A stretch of 64,000 bases of DNA, taken from contig NZ_CAJGZJ010000014.1 of assembly GCF_904846225.1 (NCBI RefSeq), positions 16,569 through 80,568 of the forward strand. Direction: 5' to 3'. The notes below the pieces were generated by a model. The model saw nothing but the letters and a program-made list of their open reading frames with translations. It did no database searches and was not told the DNA's origin. Shown piece after piece: positions 27,148-38,000 of this stretch. The position numbers and the translations under genes are program-made. How positions within the stretch are numbered: the first letter of the stretch is position 1; each line of letters starts with the position of its first letter. The DNA is from Psychrobacter immobilis (GTDB lineage: Bacteria > Pseudomonadota > Gammaproteobacteria > Pseudomonadales > Moraxellaceae).

Positions 27148-28743
27148 ATGAACACCTTCCCGCTATTTTTTAAACTAGAAGACCGCAAAGTGCTTATCGT
27201 GGGTGGCGGTGAAGTGGCACTACGTAAAGCCGACTTGCTCAGTCGCGCAGGCGCTTGTATTACCATCCTTGCGCCAAATATCAGCGATGAGATACAAGAA
27301 TTATTAAGCCCTACCAAATACGAAGCCAAGCATGAATTGGTTTATGAAAATTATAATAAAACCTATATGTCAGGCGCTCGCGTCATTATCGCTGCGACTG
27401 ATGATGAGACGCTGAATCATCAAATTCATGCCGATGCCACCGCGCTGAATATTCCTGTAAACGTCGTCGATACCCCGCATTTATGTGATTTTATTTTTCC
27501 GGCGATTATAGATCGCAATCCAATCGTGATTGGCATCTCATCCAATGGCAAAGCGCCAGTGCTCGCCCGTCTATTGCGTGCCCGTCTTGAAACCTTGATT
27601 CCACAAGGCTACGGAAAATTGGCCAAGCTGGCAGGTGATTTCCGCGCTGAAGTCAAAACCAAAATACCTACGCTCACCGGACGTCGGCAGTTTTGGGAGC
27701 GTGCATTTGAAGGCCAAGTAAGTCAGCTGATGTTTGCTGGTAATGAAAAAGAAGCGGCCGCGCAACTGCAAGCCGATTTAGATAGTACCGCAGCCGCTAT
27801 CAATAAAAAAACGATAGCAGCTCTAGCGTCTGCCTCCGTCATCTTAGACGAGACAACAGAAGCGCAAACGGCTGTAGGTGAAGTTTATATCGTAGGTGCA
27901 GGTCCAGGTGATCCAGAATTGCTCACGTTTAAAGCGCTGCGTTTGATGCAACAAGCAGATATTGTCTACTATGATGCGCTGGTATCACCGCAAGTGTTAG
28001 ATCTATGCCGCCGTGATGCCGACAAGGTATTCGTTGGTAAAAAACGCAACAACCATGCCGTAGCACAGCTCGGTATCAATGAATTATTGGTCAATAGTGC
28101 CAAAGAAGGTCGACGTGTGGTGCGACTAAAAGGCGGCGATCCCTTTATTTTTGGACGCGGCGGCGAAGAAATTGAAAGTCTGCGCGCCCACAGTATTCCG
28201 TATCAGGTCGTACCCGGTATCACGGCGGCCAATGCAGCGGCAAGCTATGCAGGTATTCCTCTGACTCATCGTGACCATTCGCAATCAGTGCGTTTTGTCA
28301 CTGGATTTTTAAAGGCAGGTGCGCCTAATAACGACTTTAAAAGCTTTTTAAATATCGATGAGACCGTCGTATTTTATATGGGTCTTTATTCGCTGGCACG
28401 CTTGACCGAAGGCTTAATTGACGCAGGACGCAGTAGCGATACTCCAATTGCTATCATATCAAATGCTAGTATGGCCAATCAGCAAGTATTGACTGGCACA
28501 CTTGCAACCATTGTTGCCAAACAAGAGCAAGCACAATTACCAACGCCTGCCCTACTTATCATGGGCAATGTAGTCAGCTTACATCACGATTTGTCTTGGT
28601 ATAATCAGGATAATCAAAACAGTGATACCAGCGCGGATAACTGGTTACGTGAAGGCTCCTTTGCTACCAATAAAAATACAAAACCGTCTGCACGCCAGCA
28701 AGCACATGCGCTATCGATGGTCGCTAATTTGGCTGAACAATAG
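27148..28743 (+). CDS. cysG: Siroheme synthase (precorrin-2 dehydrogenase / uroporphyrinogen-III methyltransferase)
   Basis: This bifunctional enzyme makes siroheme for the sulfite reductase encoded upstream. The N-terminal dehydrogenase-ferrochelatase module begins FPLFFKLEDRKVLIVGGGEV with the NAD-binding GGGEVA. From about residue 247 the SAM-dependent methyltransferase module follows, with VGAGPGDPELLTFKAL, VRLKGGDPFIFGRGGEE and VVPGITAANAAASYAGIPL. At 531 residues it is longer than E. coli CysG (457), the extra length being a linker of about 40 residues between modules and a hydrophilic C-terminal tail. It has its own terminator. Confidence 0.96.
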   Translation: MNTFPLFFKLEDRKVLIVGGGEVALRKADLLSRAGACITILAPNISDEIQELLSPTKYEAKHELVYENYNKTYMSGARVIIAATDDETLNHQIHADATALNIPVNVVDTPHLCDFIFPAIIDRNPIVIGISSNGKAPVLARLLRARLETLIPQGYGKLAKLAGDFRAEVKTKIPTLTGRRQFWERAFEGQVSQLMFAGNEKEAAAQLQADLDSTAAAINKKTIAALASASVILDETTEAQTAVGEVYIVGAGPGDPELLTFKALRLMQQADIVYYDALVSPQVLDLCRRDADKVFVGKKRNNHAVAQLGINELLVNSAKEGRRVVRLKGGDPFIFGRGGEEIESLRAHSIPYQVVPGITAANAAASYAGIPLTHRDHSQSVRFVTGFLKAGAPNNDFKSFLNIDETVVFYMGLYSLARLTEGLIDAGRSSDTPIAIISNASMANQQVLTGTLATIVAKQEQAQLPTPALLIMGNVVSLHHDLSWYNQDNQNSDTSADNWLREGSFATNKNTKPSARQQAHALSMVANLAEQ

Positions 28744-29105
28744 CGCTCTGAGAGTCTAGTGCCATTAGCGATTGATTAAAATATCATGAAAATCAAAACC
28801 ACACAGATAGATTATCTAGTGTGGTTTTTTATGGCTTAAAATAGTTATGTTATTTTATAGTCAGCTGAAAATAAAATCGTTATACGAGCTTAAATGCGCT
28901 ATTGGTATACATTTTCCTTACTTGCTACTATCACAGAGGCTGCGCAAAATTCATTCCAGTCGCGCTGTGTTCTTCTTATAGTGCATCGACTATACTTAAA
29001 ATCATAAAATATAAAGTTGACTTAAGTTGTATAAAAAGTGCTATCATTTTTATAAATATTATGGTTTTTCATCAATAGCATTTATTAAATTTAAGGAGAA
29101 TGAGC
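28744..29105 (+). other. Intergenic region between cysG and the SH3-domain gene
   Basis: The region holds the cysG terminator (28796-28832) and a candidate promoter for the SH3 gene: TTGACT at 29017-29022 with TATCAT at 29042-29047 (spacing 19). A stretch at 28932-28995 recalls parts of the dispersed repeat but could not be aligned convincingly. Confidence 0.45.
28796..28832 (+). terminator. Terminator of cysG
   Basis: The arms AACCACAC and GTGTGGTT enclose an A/T-rich loop with partial extra pairing, followed by T6. Confidence 0.82.
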
Positions 29106-29387
29106 ATGACATTCACTAAGACATTATTAGCATTGTCATTTTTATCTTTATTATTCATCATGCCAGTCCAAGCCCAAACTTGCAAGGTGACTGATCCAAC
29201 AGGAAGTCAGCTTAATGTACGCAGTAGTGCCGCGGGCAAAGTGACAGGAAAGTTGAGTAATGGCAAAGTCGTCTATATCACAGATCTAGATTATGACGAT
29301 AAAGGCAAGCCATGGGTTTTAATTTTTGATGCCAAAAACGATAATTATATTGGTTGGGTTTTTAGAGAATTTGTCAGCTGTTATTGA
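29106..29387 (+). CDS. Small exported SH3-domain protein
   Basis: This 93-residue protein has a signal peptide (MTFTKTLLALSFLSLLFIMPVQAQ) and a bacterial SH3 domain (LNVRSSAAGKVTGKLSNGKV, then GWVFREFV). Two cysteines, one just after the signal peptide and one near the C-terminus, may form a disulfide. The start at 29106 is preferred to the ATG six bases earlier because AAGGAG then lies seven bases upstream. Bacterial SH3 domains of this kind often bind peptidoglycan or partner proteins in the periplasm. No specific function can be given. Confidence 0.85.
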   Translation: MTFTKTLLALSFLSLLFIMPVQAQTCKVTDPTGSQLNVRSSAAGKVTGKLSNGKVVYITDLDYDDKGKPWVLIFDAKNDNYIGWVFREFVSCY

Positions 29388-29463
29388 TAATACCTGCCCC
29401 AGCAAATATTAAAAATTCTTGCTAAAATAAAGACTTCTTACTGCCAATTATTATTGCTTAATT

Positions 29464-31074
29464 ATGCCCATATCTCATATTGATCCACCCGTATCGTCAG
29501 ACACTCGCACGATACCCTTAACGGTTCTACACACGTCCGACTGGCACTTAGGGAGAAGACTGTATGGGCGATTGCGCTACAGTGAATTTGAAGCATTTCT
29601 AAATTGGCTGCAAGATACTATTACCAACCAAAAAGTCGATGTATTGATCGTTGCTGGTGATATATTCGATACTATGACACCTAGTAATAAAGCTCAAGCG
29701 TTGTATTATGAGTTTTTGGGTCAAGTCTCAAAATCATGCTGCCAACATGTCGTCATCGTCGCAGGTAACCATGATTCCCCTACCTTCTTGGACGCGCCAA
29801 GCAATGTTCTCAAGTTCTTAAACGTTCATGTTATTGGTACTGCTTGTGAGGATTTAGATGATGAGGTGTTGGTATTAGACGACGCAAAAGGCAATCCCCA
29901 TTGTATTATTGCTGCTGTCCCCTATCTGCGTGATCGTGATGTGCGCAGCAGTCAAGCTGGCGAGTCAGGTCAAACCAAAGATGCCAATGTTATCGCAGGT
30001 ATCTGCGCCCACTATGATGAAGTCGCTCATATTGCCAAAACCAAACAAGCCCAATTAGTCAAAGTACATCAACGTCATATTCCTATTATTGCCACAGGGC
30101 ATCTATTCGCTGCTGGCGGCAAAACCACCGATGACGATGGTGTTCGTGAGCTTTATGTCGGCTCGCTCGGTAAAGTATCAGCAGATATGTTTAATGAAAG
30201 CTTTGATTATGTCGCCCTTGGGCATTTACATGTACCGCAGCGTGTCGGTGGTCGTGAGAGCATTCGCTATTCAGGCTCGCCCATCGCCATGGGCTTTGGT
30301 GAAGCCAAGCAACAAAAACAAGTATTGCTCGTACAGTTCGTTGCCGCGCTAAAGGATTCTGATAAAAATAATTTAGATTCAGAAACCATAGCTGAAAATG
30401 CTTTAGAGCACTCTGAGGTAGATTCTACAGACACAACAGTAGTACCCACAAAAGAAACGGTTAAAAAGGTGGTGGATCAAGCAAATAGCTTCATGGATGA
30501 TTTATTTGGCTTTGATGAGTCAACAGAAAGTGATAAATTAGCAAATCCTACTGCTACTGCCAAAGAAAACACTATCAATCTGCAAGATCAAAATATCAAG
30601 CAAACATCAGCAAGTTCAGCCACTTCTAATATAACTGCAACAGTATTGCATCAAGAAGATTTGAATCAGATGCGAGTAGTTTCTTTACCAATCCCAAAAT
30701 TTCAACAACTGGCACAAATATCAGGCGACTTAATAGCAATCGAAAAAACGATTCAATCGCTTAGCCAAACTGAGTCCATTTGGTTAGAGATTATCTATAC
30801 AGGTGATGATATCGTCAGTGACTTACGTGAACATATTCAGGCGATAGTAGATGGCTTACCGTTTGAGGTATTGAAAATTAAGAATACGCGTATTTATAAC
30901 AAAGTCCTTAATCAACCGCAAGCTTCTGAGACGCTACAGGATTTAGATGAAATGGACGTGTTTGAGCGGTGCTTAACGATCAATGATGTGCCTGACTCGC
31001 AAAAAGACTTATTACGCGATGCTTATGGACAAATACTTTACAACCTACATCATGAGGACAGTCGGGCGGAATGA
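29464..31074 (+). CDS. sbcD: Exonuclease SbcCD nuclease subunit with an internal insertion
   Basis: This Mre11-like metallophosphoesterase forms the nuclease head of SbcCD, which cleaves hairpins and protein-blocked DNA ends. Metal-site motifs are seen in order: TSDWHLGRRL (about 24), AGDIFD, AGNHDSPT, ATGHLFA and GHLHVPQ. At 536 residues it is about 130 longer than E. coli SbcD. The extra length is a Ser/Thr/Asp/Glu-rich low-complexity stretch (about residues 298-402) inserted in the C-terminal capping domain between VLLVQF and MRVVSLPIP. sbcC starts 84 bp downstream, so the two form an operon. Confidence 0.95.
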   Translation: MPISHIDPPVSSDTRTIPLTVLHTSDWHLGRRLYGRLRYSEFEAFLNWLQDTITNQKVDVLIVAGDIFDTMTPSNKAQALYYEFLGQVSKSCCQHVVIVAGNHDSPTFLDAPSNVLKFLNVHVIGTACEDLDDEVLVLDDAKGNPHCIIAAVPYLRDRDVRSSQAGESGQTKDANVIAGICAHYDEVAHIAKTKQAQLVKVHQRHIPIIATGHLFAAGGKTTDDDGVRELYVGSLGKVSADMFNESFDYVALGHLHVPQRVGGRESIRYSGSPIAMGFGEAKQQKQVLLVQFVAALKDSDKNNLDSETIAENALEHSEVDSTDTTVVPTKETVKKVVDQANSFMDDLFGFDESTESDKLANPTATAKENTINLQDQNIKQTSASSATSNITATVLHQEDLNQMRVVSLPIPKFQQLAQISGDLIAIEKTIQSLSQTESIWLEIIYTGDDIVSDLREHIQAIVDGLPFEVLKIKNTRIYNKVLNQPQASETLQDLDEMDVFERCLTINDVPDSQKDLLRDAYGQILYNLHHEDSRAE

Positions 31075-31158
31075 TATAACTGATATTTCATCATCCAGCT
31101 CTTCTCACACCTCTCAAATTCTTGTATTTTCTAACACCACTAATCATAAGATTCATCC

Positions 31159-34100
31159 ATGCGCCTAATCGAACTCAGACTCAAAAACCTCAATTCTCTA
31201 AAAGGCGAATGGCACATTGATTTTAGTGACGCCGCCTTTGTCAATGAAGGCATTTTTGCCATTACTGGGCAGACAGGCGCTGGCAAGACCACTATATTGG
31301 ATGCCATTTGTCTGGCGTTATACAGCCAAACACCAAGATTGGGTGATATTACTGGTTCGACAAATGAGATTATGACGCAAGGCATGGGCGAATGCTCAGC
31401 AGAAGTCATCATCGAGATAGACACCAAACGATATCAATGCTCATGGTATCAACATCGTGCTCATAAAAAAGCCAAAGGCAATCTATTACCAATTAAACAT
31501 GAGATTAGTGAAGTTAAAACGGGCAAAATTTTAGAAGAAAAAAAATCAAAGACATCGGCCTATATCCAAGACTTAATAGGTATGGATTTTAATCAGTTCA
31601 CCCGCTCAATCATGTTGGCACAAGGCAGTTTTGCCGCTTTTTTAAAGTCAGATATTGGCGATAGAGCAGCCATTTTAGAGAAAATAACAGGTACAGATAT
31701 CTACGCCAAAATCTCATTGAACGTCCATGAAAAAAAACGCGATGAGGAAGAGGTTCTTAGTAAATTACAATACGGTTTAGATGGCTTGATGCTGCTAGAC
31801 ACTGACGACGAAAATGCGTTAAAAGCCAATTTACAGTCTCATCAAGACGCTCAATACAAACAACAAAAAACCATTCAAGACTTGAGTGAAAAGATTAAAT
31901 GGCTTGATAGCGTTGCAGAGTTAACAGAAAAATTAAGTACTTACCACAACGACCTAGCGCATGCTCAGCAAGCCAAGCAAGACTTTATAGATGATGCCAA
32001 GCGGCTAAGCGCTGCCAATAAAGCACTGGAGATTGACAGTCAGTTCAGCCAATTGGTTTACAGTCGCGATCATCTAAAACGTTTGCAAAACGAGCAGCAG
32101 CAGATTAATCAGACGTTACCGCAGCAGCAAGATAATGTAAAGCAAGCATCCACACATTTAAAACAAGCACAGAATAGTGCACAAGCATCTGATGAAGAAT
32201 GGCAGTCTGCCTCGCCTAAGATTAAACGAGCACGCGTACTTGATGCAGACATTGCACAGCTAACGCATACCTTCAAAGACACTCAGCAAAGTCAACAAAC
32301 CCTAACGACCAGCACCCAAGGATTACGTCAGGAGATAGGACAACATCAACAAGATGCTGATGCGACTCAAAAAAAATTGGTGGTCATAGAGCAGCATCTT
32401 AATGACGCAACTGCCCTAAATGATATCGACAGTGATATTGCCAACTTTAAGGGTCATTGTAGTCGCCTAAAACTACTTCTACAAAACAATGCGGTCTTGG
32501 CCAATGACAACTTGAGCCAAAAAAATCAAATAGCACATCACCAAACCAATCTCGATGTCTTGCAGCAACAGCAAGGGGTAAAAAATACTGCAAAAACAGC
32601 AGCGCAGGATGATTTGACGTCAGTGCAACAACAGCAAGCCGCATTAATACAAGCGCAGTCCTTGACTGATATACGAGACGAGCAAGAGCAGATTGATACC
32701 CTTGGTAGCCAACTTGAACAAGTCCACTTCAAGACTCAACGACTCAACGAGCTTAGCGTACAATCTAATAAAATAGAGGCAGATTTTCCTGTCCTCCATG
32801 ATGAGCTTGCAACAATCGCTAATGCTATAAACCGTAACGAGTCAGCCATTAACGACGCTAAAGACAAGCGTCAAGACAAACAAACCCAGCTACATTTACT
32901 ACAAAAAGTTGCCAAATTAGAAGACTATATTTCTGATCTAAAAGATGGCCACCCTTGCCCGCTATGCGGTGCGCTAGAGCATCCTTATAGTAAAAATCAG
33001 ACGCATTTAGCGCAAGATAATGAAGTAACTCAGACGCAGCAACAGATAACAGCGCTGGATGCGACCATAGCTGATTTAGACGAAACCCTATCCGAGCTGC
33101 GCATCAATCAGGCGACCAAAGAACATCGAATGAAAGAGCGCCAAGAGCAGCAAAGATTGCTTGATGACCAAATACAACAATTAGATGCGGATATCAGCCA
33201 GTTAATTACTGCAGCATTAAGCAAAACAAAATCTCCGTCTATTACCACAATGATACAACCGCTGGCGCAGATGGATACTCAGGCAGATACATTAGCGTTG
33301 CTAGATAGCACAAGAGATGCGCTTGCGACACGTAAAAATTCTCTAAAAATGACGTTGTCTCGCTACGAGACACTTAACGACTCACTCAACACGCTTCGTC
33401 ACACAATAGACGGTATAGAGAAAGAGCAATATAAGCTGGCAAGTGATATTAGTGAGATTGAAAATAATATCAAAGTCAGCTCCTTGACTATAGACAGTAT
33501 CAATAAAAAGTCTAATGACAATTTTTCTGAGTTAAAGGTTCTGCAAAATGCCATATCACAGCTACTAACAGAATATTTATTTAATAAAAAATTCGCTGAC
33601 AAGTCTCAGTCAGACTTGGCGCCTTCATTTTCATTACAACCACTGACAGATAGCATCGATAAGCAAGTCATACTAACCGAAGCGGATTATGATCCACATA
33701 TTGATACACTGCGTCAGTATCATAGCGCCATTTTAGACCTAAAGAATCAGCTCAACGGTTTTAAAGAGGAACGACAAACTCTAAAAACAGTACTTGATCG
33801 CTTAGAAACACAAATCGAAACCAAGCAAACTCAGCTTGATAAAGAGGAACATGCGCTTAGTAAATTCGCTCTATTATTGACAGAAAAAACAGCCGCACTT
33901 GAAAAATTAAAAGCAGATAGACATGATGTCTTTGCTGATAACAACCCTGAAGAAGAAGACAATCGCTTACGAGCGGCGCTAGAACAGGCACAAACTACGC
34001 ACGTTTATGCACAAAGACAGTTGGATAGTGCTGAATACACGCTCAAACAATTACTTGATAAAAATAAAAACGTGACCGAACAGATAACGCCAGCAATCGA

Positions 34101-35004
34101 TATGCTTGATAACCAAGAAACTGTTTTTCAGTCAGCGTTAATTGCTTCTGATTTCATTGATGAAGCTGATTTTACTGCAGCCCGTCTGCCTATTGATGAG
34201 CGTAATGTACTCAGTCAGCAGCAGCAACATATCGACTATGCGTTAAAGCAGGCGCAATCTTTATTGGCCGATACCCAAAAAGCACTCAAAGATAAACAGG
34301 CCAAGCCGCCTACTACCGATAATAGAGAATCGCTCATCCAAAGACAGGTACAAGTACAAGATGAGGTCAATACGCGGATTGAAGCGATTGGTGCGATAAG
34401 TCAGCAGCTCAAAGCCAATGATGAGAAAAAAGATAGCCAGCAAGCACAGCATGATGCCATTGGTGCTCAAAAACAAAAATTACAAGTCTGGCAGCAACTG
34501 CATAAATTGATTGGTTCATCTGATGGTAAAAAATACCGTACCTTTGCCCAAGGTCTTACCTTTGATCTGATGGTCAATCAGGCCAATACCAAACTGCATA
34601 AAATGAGTGATCGCTATCTATTGATTCGCGATGACGACAGTCCGCTTGAGCTTAATGTAATTGACAACTATCAAGGTGGTGAAATTCGCAGTACCAAAAA
34701 CCTATCGGGTGGTGAAGGTTTTATTATCAGCCTAGCACTAGCGCTGGGACTTTCGCAGATGGCCAGTCAAAATATTCGCGTCGACTCGCTATTTTTGGAT
34801 GAAGGTTTTGGCACACTTGACGAAGAGTCATTGGATATTGCGCTTGATACGCTGACCAGCTTGCAACAAGAAGGCAAGTTAATCGGGGTAATCTCGCATG
34901 TTCAGGCATTAAAAGATCGTATTTTAACTCAAATTAAAGTTGAAAAACTTTCAGGCGGCTTTAGCCAGATCACAGGCCAAGGCTGCCAAAAAATCGTCAA
35001 TTAA
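31159..35004 (+). CDS. sbcC: Exonuclease SbcCD ATPase subunit
   Basis: This 1281-residue Rad50/SMC-like ATPase has an N-terminal Walker A GQTGAGKTT (about residue 36), long coiled coils rich in Gln, Asp and Lys, and a zinc-hook CPLCG (about 600) at the apex that joins two SbcC molecules. The C-terminal half-ATPase has the signature LSGGEGFIISLALALG (about 1181) and Walker B LFLDEGFGTLDEE (about 1212). It works with SbcD on DNA ends and palindromes. It follows sbcD closely and ends at a terminator shared with the convergent glutamate dehydrogenase gene. Confidence 0.96.
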   Translation: MRLIELRLKNLNSLKGEWHIDFSDAAFVNEGIFAITGQTGAGKTTILDAICLALYSQTPRLGDITGSTNEIMTQGMGECSAEVIIEIDTKRYQCSWYQHRAHKKAKGNLLPIKHEISEVKTGKILEEKKSKTSAYIQDLIGMDFNQFTRSIMLAQGSFAAFLKSDIGDRAAILEKITGTDIYAKISLNVHEKKRDEEEVLSKLQYGLDGLMLLDTDDENALKANLQSHQDAQYKQQKTIQDLSEKIKWLDSVAELTEKLSTYHNDLAHAQQAKQDFIDDAKRLSAANKALEIDSQFSQLVYSRDHLKRLQNEQQQINQTLPQQQDNVKQASTHLKQAQNSAQASDEEWQSASPKIKRARVLDADIAQLTHTFKDTQQSQQTLTTSTQGLRQEIGQHQQDADATQKKLVVIEQHLNDATALNDIDSDIANFKGHCSRLKLLLQNNAVLANDNLSQKNQIAHHQTNLDVLQQQQGVKNTAKTAAQDDLTSVQQQQAALIQAQSLTDIRDEQEQIDTLGSQLEQVHFKTQRLNELSVQSNKIEADFPVLHDELATIANAINRNESAINDAKDKRQDKQTQLHLLQKVAKLEDYISDLKDGHPCPLCGALEHPYSKNQTHLAQDNEVTQTQQQITALDATIADLDETLSELRINQATKEHRMKERQEQQRLLDDQIQQLDADISQLITAALSKTKSPSITTMIQPLAQMDTQADTLALLDSTRDALATRKNSLKMTLSRYETLNDSLNTLRHTIDGIEKEQYKLASDISEIENNIKVSSLTIDSINKKSNDNFSELKVLQNAISQLLTEYLFNKKFADKSQSDLAPSFSLQPLTDSIDKQVILTEADYDPHIDTLRQYHSAILDLKNQLNGFKEERQTLKTVLDRLETQIETKQTQLDKEEHALSKFALLLTEKTAALEKLKADRHDVFADNNPEEEDNRLRAALEQAQTTHVYAQRQLDSAEYTLKQLLDKNKNVTEQITPAIDMLDNQETVFQSALIASDFIDEADFTAARLPIDERNVLSQQQQHIDYALKQAQSLLADTQKALKDKQAKPPTTDNRESLIQRQVQVQDEVNTRIEAIGAISQQLKANDEKKDSQQAQHDAIGAQKQKLQVWQQLHKLIGSSDGKKYRTFAQGLTFDLMVNQANTKLHKMSDRYLLIRDDDSPLELNVIDNYQGGEIRSTKNLSGGEGFIISLALALGLSQMASQNIRVDSLFLDEGFGTLDEESLDIALDTLTSLQQEGKLIGVISHVQALKDRILTQIKVEKLSGGFSQITGQGCQKIVN

Positions 35005-35026
35005 AACGTCATTATTTATTGAACAA

Positions 35027-35062
35027 TAAAAAACCACCGCTAATGAATAACGGTGGTTTTTA
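35027..35062. terminator. Bidirectional terminator between sbcC and the glutamate dehydrogenase gene
   Basis: The arms AAACCACCG (35031-35039) and CGGTGGTTT (35051-35059) are perfect, with an 11-base loop and A/T tracts on both sides. Confidence 0.9.
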
Positions 35063-35093
35063 TTAACAAGCTATTTATAAACCATAGACCGGC

Positions 35094-38000
35094 TTATTTA
35101 GTCACTAGACCACTAAGCTCACTCATCAATACTGAGAGTGTTGATAAGCTCACCTCACTGTTTTCATCGTTACTATAAAGGTCATCAAGTTTACGCATTT
35201 CGTTCTCTACCGATGCCAGCTGATCTAAATGACGTGAGCGCCATTCACTAAAAGCTTGCTTCGCATCTGGTTTCGACAACACTACATCCATAAGCAGACG
35301 CAAGCTACGTGACAACTCATTTACTAATGCATGGCGGGCACGGCGATCCCAATAATTTTGCTGCGGTAAGCTGGCGATATTATCCATCATCCAATCTAGT
35401 TGCAATACTTGATACGCTTCAAAGTATAATGTTGCAATCTCATCGACAGGACGCTCATACTGCTCTGCAAGCAGTGCTGCATCAAGCGCATCGACATGAT
35501 ATGGCAGCATTGCAAACAACGCTGCATCAATATTAGACAGATCTTTTTGCATCAAGCTCGTGGTATCTTCCTGCAAATATTGTGCAAATTGCTGCTCAAT
35601 AAAACCGCCTGACTTGGTGAGTTTTTCAACACTGTTACTAAAGCGGCTAATCATGTCAGCGACTTGCAAGTCTTGACCAAAGGCATTGATAAACCAAATC
35701 ACACCACGTTCAAGCGCATCACGCAGACGCAGCTCAAGATTTAGTAGTAACTTAGCATCGACTTGATTGTCCAGCGCTTCAAGCGTCTTCCAAGCTTTTG
35801 ACACATTAAAGACATCACGGCTAATCGCATACCCACGAATGATGGTAGCTAGTGATTGGTCTGTCTCCTCAAAAAGGCGGAACAACGCTTCAATACCTAA
35901 ACGATTGACCACACTATTGGTCAAATAAGTACTGATAATTTCACGATGCAAACGATGCTCAGTCATCTCATCAAAGAAGCGTGAGGCCAGCTCATCAGGG
36001 AAATACTTGCGTAGCTCATTGATAAAGTATGGATCATCTGGCAAATCAGATAACAACAAGTTGTCATAAACCCACATTTTGCCATAAGCCATCACGACTG
36101 CGAGCTCTGGATTGGTCAGACCAGTATCTGCTTTTTGGCGTTTTGCAATTTCTTCATCTGATGGCAAATATTCGATGGCGCGGTCAAGACGACCCTCACT
36201 TTCTAACATCTGAATAAAACGCTGATGCTCGCTCAAATTTGCTGCCGCAACGATCTGGCTAAGCTCAATCGCTTGTGGCTGTAAGTAGTTTTGACGTAAT
36301 ACCAGCTCTGCCACATTATCAGTCATGCTTTCTAACAGCTCATTACGCTGCTTCAAAGTCATGTCACCTTGTTCGACGACTTTACCAAGTAAGATTTTGA
36401 TATTGACTTCGTGATCCGAGCAGTTAACGCCGCCTGAATTATCAATGGCGTCAGTATAAATGCGGCCACCCGTTTGGGCGTATTCGATACGTCCTTGCTG
36501 GGTAAAACCTAAGTTACCGCCTTCGCCTACAACGGCTGCACGCAGCTCATTACCGTTGATACGCAGCGCGTCATTGGCACGGTCACCGACGTCAGCGTGA
36601 GTTTCGTTAGCGCTTTTGACATAAGTACCGATACCGCCGTTCCAAATGAGATCGACAGGCGATTTCATCAACGCGGTGATTAAATCATTGGGTGCTAACT
36701 TGTCTTCTTTAATATCAAAAATTGCCTTCATCTCTGCACTGATGGCAATGGTTTTGTCTTGACGTGAGAATATACCGCCACCTTGGCTAATGAGTGATTT
36801 TTCATAATCTCCCCACGATGAGCGAGGCATCTCAAACAAGCGGGCGCGTTCAGCGTAAGAAGCTTCTGTGTCTGGATTGGGATCGATAAAAATATGCAGA
36901 TGGTTAAAGGCTGCAACCAGCTTGGTATGAGTTGAGAGCAGCATACCGTTGCCGAATACGTCTCCACTCATGTCACCAATACCAACCACGGTAAAGTCAT
37001 CACGGTTCTGAATATCCATGCCGCGCATACGGAAGTGACGCTTGACCGACTCCCAACCACCGCGTGCTGTGATGCCCATCGCTTTATGGTCATAACCTAC
37101 TGAACCACCAGAAGCAAAGGCATCATCAAGCCAAAAATTATATTCTGCAGCCAAGGCATTGGCAATGTCAGAGAAAGTGGCAGTCCCTTTGTCAGCAGCA
37201 ACGACCAAATATGGGTCATCTTCATCATGACGCACGGTATTGGCTGGCGGGACAATATGACCATCGACAATGTTGTCTGTGATATCAAGCATACCGCGTA
37301 AGAACGTCTGATAACAGGCGATACCTTCGGCTTGGAACGCTTCACGACCATCTGCCATGGTTTTGTTTTTGACGATAAAGCCGCCTTTTGAACCAACAGG
37401 GACAATAACCGCATTTTTTACCATCTGTGCTTTGACCAAACCAAGCACCTCGGTACGGAAATCTTCCATACGATCTGACCAGCGCAGACCACCGCGAGCC
37501 ACTTTTCCACCACGTAAATGCACCGCTTCAACACGCGGAGAATAAACAAATATCTCAAACATCGGTTTGGGTAGTGGTAAGTTTGTAATGTCTGCTGCCA
37601 AGAATTTAAACGACAGACGATCTTTGCGTAGACCATCGGTATCCGTCTGATAGAAGTTGGTGCGTACCATGGCGTTAATTAAGTCTAAATACCAACGTAA
37701 GATACGGTCTTCATCTAGGCTATCAACATCTGCAAGGGCGACGTTAATCTGTTCTTGAATTGTCGCTGTCTGCTCTGTGCGGGCATCTTCACTGTATTTA
37801 GGATTCATGCGCGCATCAAACAGACTGCATAAGGCCACACTAATATCACTATTTTTTACGACAGCTTGTTGAATATAAGCACTAGAGAACGGTGCTTTTG
37901 CTTGCATCATATAGCGTGATAATGCTCGAAGTACGACCACATCATAAGTATCTAACTTGGTAACTAATACCAACTCATTGAAAGAGTCACTTTCAACTCG

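Noticed and set aside
28932..28995. Possible third copy of the dispersed repeat
   Set aside because: Only short, scattered similarities (CAGAGGC, TATAGTG, TCGACTAT) were found and the order of blocks does not clearly match.
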